From Stutzerimonas stutzeri RCH2 (GTDB lineage: Bacteria; Pseudomonadota; Gammaproteobacteria; Pseudomonadales; Pseudomonadaceae): a DNA stretch of 64,000 nt. Location of the stretch: the NCBI RefSeq assembly GCF_000327065.1, contig NC_019936.1:1922001-1986000 (forward strand). Direction: 5' to 3'. Positions 59,021 through 64,000 of this stretch are shown here, in pieces. The position numbers and the translations under genes are program-made. Positions within the stretch are counted from its first letter, which is position 1. Each line of letters starts with the position of its first letter. The notes beneath the pieces were generated by a model. That model did not search any database, was not told the DNA's origin, and worked only from the letters and a program-made list of their open reading frames with translations.

Positions 59021-59182
59021 ACCTGCAGTGATGCTCTTTGGCGTTGCGTCGAAGAGCGGGCCTGGCCTGCGTCACCGGCCGGTCGATCGGCTTCGGCTAG
59101 CCGTACCTTCCTGGATCTGTCGCGCAGGCTTGTCTGTTCGTCCCTTGCCCGCGACCTGCCTGAGCCCTGGGCGTGGGGCCGC

Positions 59183-61369
59183 TTAGAAGCTGCGGCCCAG
59201 ATTCATATACAGCGCTCGCTCATCCTCGTCGTTGAAGCCGAAGCCGAAGTTAAGCGGGCCCAGCGGGGTGTCGTAGCCAAGGAAGATGCTTGCAGCATTG
59301 ATGTAGCCGCTGTCGAAGGCATTGTCGTTGTTCCACACCCGGCCACGTTCCAGCGATCCACCCAGGTAAAGCGGGAAATCCAGCGGCTGAAATGCCCGCG
59401 GCGTCACGCGGCGGTAGTACACCATGCGCGCCAGGCTGATGTTCTGCCCAGCCAGCGCATCCTGGCGAAAGCCCGACAGCTGGCGGGCGCCACCGAGCAG
59501 AAAGCTCGAAGTCACCACTTCCGCGTCATCCAGCGTGCGGCCGTAACGGCCGCCGAGCACCCAGGTGTTGGCGTCGTGACTAAGCGCCTTGTCCAGCTTG
59601 ATGTTCCATTGGCGATAGCGCTGATCGGAGCTGAGGCTCGGGTCGTACTGGCGCATGGTCAGGCGGATGTCTTCGCCCTCGCGCGGGAAGTCGATGTTGT
59701 CGAGGGTGTCGAACGAGTACTGCAGTTCGTAATAGCCCTCGGTGAAACTGAAATCGGGCAGATCACGTTCGCCAATCCGCACATCGGCTTCGCCCCAGGC
59801 CTGGCCGATGCCGAAGCGTATCTCACCATTGTTGGCGATCTGCCGTCCGAGGTTGAGGCCATAGCCGTAGCGTTGCAGGCGATACTCGGCGATCGGATCG
59901 TTGTCGAGGATGGCCTCGACGTTCTGCGCCTCGACGAACAGATTCGGTGCGACGAACCAGCGGGAGCCGGCATCGAGCGGCTGGTAAAACTCGCTGTAGA
60001 GCTCTTGCCGATCCCCCAGTTGCAGGCGAGTCAGCCACTCGGCACCGAGCTCATTGATGCCATTCTTGCGATAGCTCGCCCCGAGATTGAACACGCTGTC
60101 GCCGCGGAAATCATCAGACAGACTCAGGCCCAGGCGCAGGTAGTCCGTGCCGGTGCGCTTCTCGCGAGCATTGATGACCAGCGTGTTACCGAGCTTGCCA
60201 CGCTGGACGCGGTACTCGACGCGTTCGAAGTAATCGAGGCCGTAGAGCGTGCCCATGTCTTTCTGCAGGTCCTCCAGATCCAGCGGCTCGCCGAGCTGCT
60301 GACGAATGTGGCGACGGATCACCGCGTCACTGACCTTGGAATCATTCTCCACGCGTATCGCAGTGATGATCGGCGTGCGCGGATCACTGGAGCGCGCAAG
60401 GCTGAGGGCGGGGTTGCCGCCTGACGTCGCGCGCATCTCGGCCAGACGCCCCTCCAATGCCAGGGTGGCGCGGTAGCCGGCATCGACCAGCTGCTCTGCG
60501 CGGGCGAAATCGGTGGAACCGTATGCGGCCAGCGGCGGCTGGATCAGCAGGTCCTGCGGCTGCAGGGTGGCCAGCTGCGCCTCGGAGTTGCGACGGGTCA
60601 TCATCGTAGTGGTCTGGTTAAGCACATCGACCACCGTGAGCAGTTCTTTGCGCGGCTTGAGCGGTGTGCCGATGTCCACGACGATCAGGCGGTCGACGCC
60701 CATTTCGCGAGCGACATCCATGGGAATGTTATCAACCATGCCTCCGTCCACCAGCAGGCGATCGTCGATCTCCACGGGGGCGAACACCGCGGGGATCGAC
60801 ATGCTTGCCCGGATCACCTGCGGCAGATGCCCGCGGCGGAAGACCACCTTCTCATCGTTGGCGATATCGGTAGCAACCGCGCGGAAGGGGATTGGCAGCT
60901 GATCGAAGTCGCGGGTGTCGCTGGCGTGCACCAGCAGGCGCTCGAGCAGCAGCGCGAGATTCTGGCCCTGGATCACGCCCAGTGGCAGGCCGAGGCTGCC
61001 GTCGTCACGAAAGCTGAGTTTCTGCTTGATGAGGAAGTCGCGATCGTCCTGCTTGCGCCGGTAGGGAATATCCTGGCGCGGTGGATCGTCCGATAGCACC
61101 TGTTGCCAATCGAGTGTCAGCGCCAGGCGTTCGAGTTCGGCGACGCTGTAGCCTGCGGCGTAGAGCCCGCCGACCACCGCGCCCATACTCGTTCCGGCGA
61201 TGGCGTCGATGCGCACGCCTTGCTCTTCCAGTGCCTTGAGCACGCCGACATGAGCGAGCCCGCGGGCTGCACCGCCAGACAAGACCAGGCCGGTCTTCGG
61301 CTGTGATGGTTCAGCGAACGAGGCAGGCAAGACAAGCAGAAACAGCAGGCAAACGAACAGGCGGAGCAT
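59183..61369 (-). CDS. plpD: Type Vd secreted patatin-like phospholipase PlpD
   Basis: A 728-residue protein, the length I recall for PlpD. A signal peptide (MLRLFVCLLFLLVLPASFA) is followed by a patatin domain with oxyanion loop SGGAARG (31-37), nucleophile Ser61 in GTSMG and Asp208 in DGG. A POTRA-like domain (about 325-400) and a C-terminal beta-barrel ending in NLGRSF complete the type V layout, in which the barrel brings the lipase through the outer membrane. The frame is open to 61468; ATG 61369 starts the signal peptide. It is divergent from the SelW-like gene. Confidence 0.93.
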   Translation of the reverse strand: MLRLFVCLLFLLVLPASFAEPSQPKTGLVLSGGAARGLAHVGVLKALEEQGVRIDAIAGTSMGAVVGGLYAAGYSVAELERLALTLDWQQVLSDDPPRQDIPYRRKQDDRDFLIKQKLSFRDDGSLGLPLGVIQGQNLALLLERLLVHASDTRDFDQLPIPFRAVATDIANDEKVVFRRGHLPQVIRASMSIPAVFAPVEIDDRLLVDGGMVDNIPMDVAREMGVDRLIVVDIGTPLKPRKELLTVVDVLNQTTTMMTRRNSEAQLATLQPQDLLIQPPLAAYGSTDFARAEQLVDAGYRATLALEGRLAEMRATSGGNPALSLARSSDPRTPIITAIRVENDSKVSDAVIRRHIRQQLGEPLDLEDLQKDMGTLYGLDYFERVEYRVQRGKLGNTLVINAREKRTGTDYLRLGLSLSDDFRGDSVFNLGASYRKNGINELGAEWLTRLQLGDRQELYSEFYQPLDAGSRWFVAPNLFVEAQNVEAILDNDPIAEYRLQRYGYGLNLGRQIANNGEIRFGIGQAWGEADVRIGERDLPDFSFTEGYYELQYSFDTLDNIDFPREGEDIRLTMRQYDPSLSSDQRYRQWNIKLDKALSHDANTWVLGGRYGRTLDDAEVVTSSFLLGGARQLSGFRQDALAGQNISLARMVYYRRVTPRAFQPLDFPLYLGGSLERGRVWNNDNAFDSGYINAASIFLGYDTPLGPLNFGFGFNDEDERALYMNLGRSF

Positions 61370-61399
61370 GGCGGAACCGGGGAGCGTGGAAAGGCGGCT

Positions 61400-61405
61400 A
61401 TTATA
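61400..61405 (-). promoter_or_regulatory. Putative -10 box of plpD
   Basis: The minus strand reads a perfect TATAAT here, 30 bp before the plpD ATG. No clear -35 lies 17 bp upstream. The 67-bp divergent gap must also serve the SelW-like gene, so the two promoters probably overlap. Confidence 0.45.
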
Positions 61406-61436
61406 GGCCGCCATGAACCAGTGGGAGTCGTCGCCA

Positions 61437-61718
61437 ATGAGCTCAAGCAAGCCGGAAATCGTCATCACTTATTGCACCCAGTGCCAGTGGCTGCTGCGCG
61501 CCGCCTGGCTCGCTCAGGAGTTGCTGTCGACCTTCGCCGATGATCTTGGGCGCGTAAGCCTGGTGCCCGCCACTGGCGGTACTTTCCATATCAGCTGCGA
61601 TGGCGAGCAGATCTGGGAGCGCAAGCATGACGGCGGCTTCCCCGAGGCGAAGGAGCTCAAGCAGCGCGTGCGTGACCGCATCGATCCACAGCGCTCGCTG
61701 GGTCACAACGATCGCTGA
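61437..61718 (+). CDS. SelT/SelW/SelH (Rdx) family selenoprotein-like protein
   Basis: A 93-residue thioredoxin-like protein with the redox motif CTQC (Cys13/Cys16) right after the first strand (VITYCTQCQWL), then WERKHDGGFPEAKELKQRVRDRI. In eukaryotic homologues one Cys is selenocysteine; here both are ordinary Cys codons. ATG 61437 has GGGAG about 10 bp upstream; ATG 61413 in the same frame is an alternative. It ends 3 bp before the stop of the convergent transporter gene. Confidence 0.88.
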   Translation: MSSSKPEIVITYCTQCQWLLRAAWLAQELLSTFADDLGRVSLVPATGGTFHISCDGEQIWERKHDGGFPEAKELKQRVRDRIDPQRSLGHNDR

Positions 61719-61721
61719 GCG

Positions 61722-62600
61722 TCAGCTTGCGGGTTTCACAGTCATGCTTGGCGGGCTTTTCAGGCGGCTGGTGACGACGCTGGCGATGATGATCAAGGCG
61801 CCGCCCAGCAGCATTCGAAGTGTCGGTTGCTCGTTGAACAGCCACCAGGCGAAGGCGATGCCGTAGACCGGCTCGAGGGCAAATATCACCGAAGTGGTGC
61901 GCGCCTTCAGCACCCGCAGGCTGGCGACGAACAGGCTGTGCGCCAGCCCTGTGCAGAGCACGCCGAGCAGGGCCAGCCACAGCCAGTCCTGCGCGGGGAT
62001 GGCCGGAATCGCCGACCAGCTGAATGGCAGCAGAGCGGCAAGGATCGCCAGGTTCTGCCAGAGCGCGGAGCGAACCGGATCGAGCCCTCGGGTAACGGCG
62101 CGATTGAGTAGCGACAGCAAGGCGAACAGCAGTCCGGAGAGCACCCCGTAGAGCAATCCGGCGGTCGGCCCGCTGTTGAGGTCGAATGCTGGCGCGACCA
62201 GCAGCAGGCCGGCGCAAACCAGCCCGACCATGGCGAACTCGACCGGGCGGGTACGTTCGCGGAACAGCAGGCCTTCGAGCAGCACGGTGAAGGCCGGGAA
62301 GCTGGCGAAACCCAAGGTGGCGATGCCTACGCCGGCGATCTTCACGGCGATGAAAAAGGTCAGCCAATGGGCACCGAGCAGCAGGCCACCCAGTGCCAGG
62401 CCGCCGCGTTGTCGCCAGTTCGGGCTCGCCCCGCTGGGCCGTAGCAGCTGCGCGACGATCAGCAATGCCAGCACGGCGAACAGCGCGCGACCAAAGGTGA
62501 TGATCAGCGCCGAGCTTTCGGCCAGTTTTCCTAGCACGCCGGAAAGGCCAAACATCAACGCGCCGAGGTGGATCGCCAGCAGAGCGTTACGCGGGGTCAT
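61722..62600 (-). CDS. EamA/DMT-family transporter
   Basis: A 292-residue protein with ten hydrophobic segments in two EamA repeats. The first begins ALLAIHLGALMFGLSGVLGKL and the second contains VIFALEPVYGIAFAWWLFNEQP, the typical family end block. Its substrate is unknown. The AraC-family regulator gene lies 131 bp upstream on the same strand, so the regulator may control this transporter. It is unrelated in detail to the EamA protein at 38444. Confidence 0.88.
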   Translation of the reverse strand: MTPRNALLAIHLGALMFGLSGVLGKLAESSALIITFGRALFAVLALLIVAQLLRPSGASPNWRQRGGLALGGLLLGAHWLTFFIAVKIAGVGIATLGFASFPAFTVLLEGLLFRERTRPVEFAMVGLVCAGLLLVAPAFDLNSGPTAGLLYGVLSGLLFALLSLLNRAVTRGLDPVRSALWQNLAILAALLPFSWSAIPAIPAQDWLWLALLGVLCTGLAHSLFVASLRVLKARTTSVIFALEPVYGIAFAWWLFNEQPTLRMLLGGALIIIASVVTSRLKSPPSMTVKPAS

Positions 62601-62731
62601 TTGGTGGTCGACCTGACGGAGGTGCAGGAGCGGGGCAGGCGAGACGGGAGTGCTGCGGGGGAGTTCATGGCTGCTCAGATTTAGTGATTTGCAGCCATGC
62701 TAGGACGACAGCCAAGGCTGTGTCTTTCGCG

Positions 62732-63490
62732 TCAGTCATCGGTTTTGTCGCGCAACTCGCGGCGCAACATACGGGGTGAGCGACCGTGCACGCGCACCAG
62801 TGCTGCGGTGAAGGCACTTTGCGATGCATAACCCACACGTGCGGCAATCTCTCCGACTGGCAACCGCGTGTCATGCAGCAAGGCTTCGGCGTGTTGCAAG
62901 CGGCGCTCTCGCACGTACTCCATGGGCGTTTTGCCGGTTTCGTGGAGGAAACGTGCATGCAGCCGCGCCACCGAACAGCCTGCAATACGGGCCAGGTCGG
63001 CGACCTGAAGTGGATGGGGCAGATGCTGGTCGATGAATGCATCAACAGCCGCTAGTGGCAGGCCATGCCTGTCTCGCGGTGGTTGGTCCGTGTTGGCCAG
63101 ACTGGCCAGCAACAGCGCGGTACCTTGCGCAGCGATCACCGAATCGTTGATCGGACTGCGCGCCAGCCAGGCGACCAGGCTCTGCTGTGCCGGAGCGAGA
63201 CGCGGCGTATCCGGTCGGTCCAATAGCCGCAGGCTGCGCTCGGCGTGATGGCCAAGGTTTTCACGAACCCAGTTTTCGGAGGGGAGGTCCAGCACCAGGC
63301 AGTGGCTGCCGGAAGTGCTGGCACATGCGTGATGGGTGGCGGAGGGGATGACAGCCAGGCTCTGTTCGCCGACGCAACTGACGCGCCCGCCTATCTCGAA
63401 TTCCAGCAGTCCCTTGAGCCCGAACACCAGCTGTGGGTGGTCGTGGCTGTGGGCGATGACGTCGTGGTGATAATTGCGCAGCGATAACAT
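62732..63490 (-). CDS. AraC-family transcriptional regulator with cupin sensor domain
   Basis: A 252-residue regulator. The N-terminal cupin (YHHDVIAHSHDHPQLVFGLKG, with several His residues) could bind a ligand. The C-terminal 100 residues carry two helix-turn-helix motifs (VADLARIAGCSVARLHARF and VGEIAARVGYASQSAFTAALVRVHG). It lies just upstream of the EamA transporter gene on the same strand. Regulation of that exporter, as in many AraC/EamA pairs, is an inference. Confidence 0.9.
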   Translation of the reverse strand: MLSLRNYHHDVIAHSHDHPQLVFGLKGLLEFEIGGRVSCVGEQSLAVIPSATHHACASTSGSHCLVLDLPSENWVRENLGHHAERSLRLLDRPDTPRLAPAQQSLVAWLARSPINDSVIAAQGTALLLASLANTDQPPRDRHGLPLAAVDAFIDQHLPHPLQVADLARIAGCSVARLHARFLHETGKTPMEYVRERRLQHAEALLHDTRLPVGEIAARVGYASQSAFTAALVRVHGRSPRMLRRELRDKTDD

Positions 63491-63564
63491 CTGGCGGCGG
63501 TCTCGAAGGCGGGCACGTCGCTGGCGAGTGCTGTCAGTCGGCAGGCGGCCGGCGGGTCAGAAGA

Positions 63565-64000
63565 TCAGAGGATAACCTTGTCGCGAAGTTTATCCGCGGC
63601 CTGCTGCAAAGCCTGGATGACGCGCTCCTTGTCGAAGTTCTGCACGCCGTTGGTGTCCAGGTACATGGAGAAACCCGGCAGTTCGTGCTCGACGAAACTG
63701 CAGGTGGCACCCAGATCGCGGCGGAAGTCGACTACCTGATAGATCTGCACCGGGCGGGAGAAGCCCTTGACCGGAATCTGCCCCTTGTCACGGCACATGA
63801 TCACGTCCTTGATCAGCGAGTAGGTTTCATGGGAAACCAGAATCTCGCTGGCTTCGGCTGAACTCTCCAGGCGACTGGCGAGGTTCACTTCGCGACCGAT
63901 GATGGTGTAGTCCATGCGGGTGTCAGCACCGAAGTTGCCGACCGTGCAGTAACCGGTGTTGATGCCCATGCGAATTTCCATGGGTTTGGTGATGCCTTGG
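63565..64000 (-). CDS. Class III adenylate/guanylate cyclase domain protein, C-terminal part (cut by window edge)
   Basis: The frame stays open to the right edge of the window, so only about the last 145 residues are seen. Conserved class III cyclase elements are MGINTGYCTVGNFG, YTIIGREVNLASRLES (with the purine- and transition-state-binding Asn and Arg) and an effector-like C-terminus. The protein would make cAMP or cGMP. The N-terminal sensor part lies outside the window, so its signal is unknown. Confidence 0.85.
   Translation of the reverse strand, partial: QGITKPMEIRMGINTGYCTVGNFGADTRMDYTIIGREVNLASRLESSAEASEILVSHETYSLIKDVIMCRDKGQIPVKGFSRPVQIYQVVDFRRDLGATCSFVEHELPGFSMYLDTNGVQNFDKERVIQALQQAADKLRDKVIL

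Overview
The window looks like chromosome of a Pseudomonas-lineage gammaproteobacterium. The high GC, the TAGAAT/TATACT-type -10 elements and the gene content (WbpM, Pap, CheV, AceK, PlpD, LapC/LapD/LapG, a SlyA/MarR regulator) suggest the Pseudomonas stutzeri group (Stutzerimonas). The genus is inferred from protein resemblance only. No tRNA, rRNA, CRISPR array, integrase or insertion sequence was seen.

Layout. (1) 1-3773 (+): the end of an O-antigen/LPS locus, with the tail of an upstream gene, an NAD-dependent epimerase, a small phosphoglycosyl transferase and WbpM. (2) 3987-8850: metabolic genes (a PA2817-like protein, a phosphopantetheinyl transferase, polyphosphate:AMP phosphotransferase, a thiolase). 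(3) 9122-22782 (-): a second polysaccharide locus of the Wzx/Wzy/Wzc type. Transcription runs from wcaJ (22.8 kb) through wzb, wzc, a GH5 glycanase, a pyruvyl transferase, wzx, an FrhB-like iron-sulfur protein, wzy, a GT2 and a WecG-family transferase, with wza last. (4) 23158-42910: mostly ordinary core genes (lipid kinase, CheV, MOSC, Slt, Uup, Usp, glutamine amidotransferase, a MoxR/VWA pair, CysK, AceK, GST, DTW protein). (5) 42945-54866: a type I secreted adhesin region with LapC, the remnant of LapB, a giant VCBS/RTX adhesin lacking its N-terminus, and the c-di-GMP receptor LapD with the protease LapG. (6) 55335-64000: a YbaN-like protein, a UPF0149 protein, RecQ, a MarR regulator, the type V patatin PlpD, a SelW-like protein, an EamA transporter, an AraC regulator and a cyclase domain cut by the window edge.

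The most striking signal is near 44872-44886. Here the C-terminal 174 codons of a LapB-type ABC ATPase (-) run directly into the repeat region of the adhesin (+). Both genes have lost their 5' parts: Walker A and the membrane domain of LapB, and the start codon, retention module and LapG cleavage site of the adhesin. About 15 bases read sensibly in both genes, so this is a microhomology-like joint, either a real deletion or a misassembly. Downstream lie six 699-bp tandem units, the later ones almost identical at the DNA level. If the joint is real, LapD and LapG are left without an intact export ATPase or adhesin here.

The second point of interest is the compact exopolysaccharide locus. It has only three recognisable sugar transferases (WcaJ, GT2, WecG family) plus a pyruvyl transferase, an FrhB-like protein and a resident glycanase. 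This suggests a short, pyruvylated repeat unit whose chemistry I cannot name from sequence.
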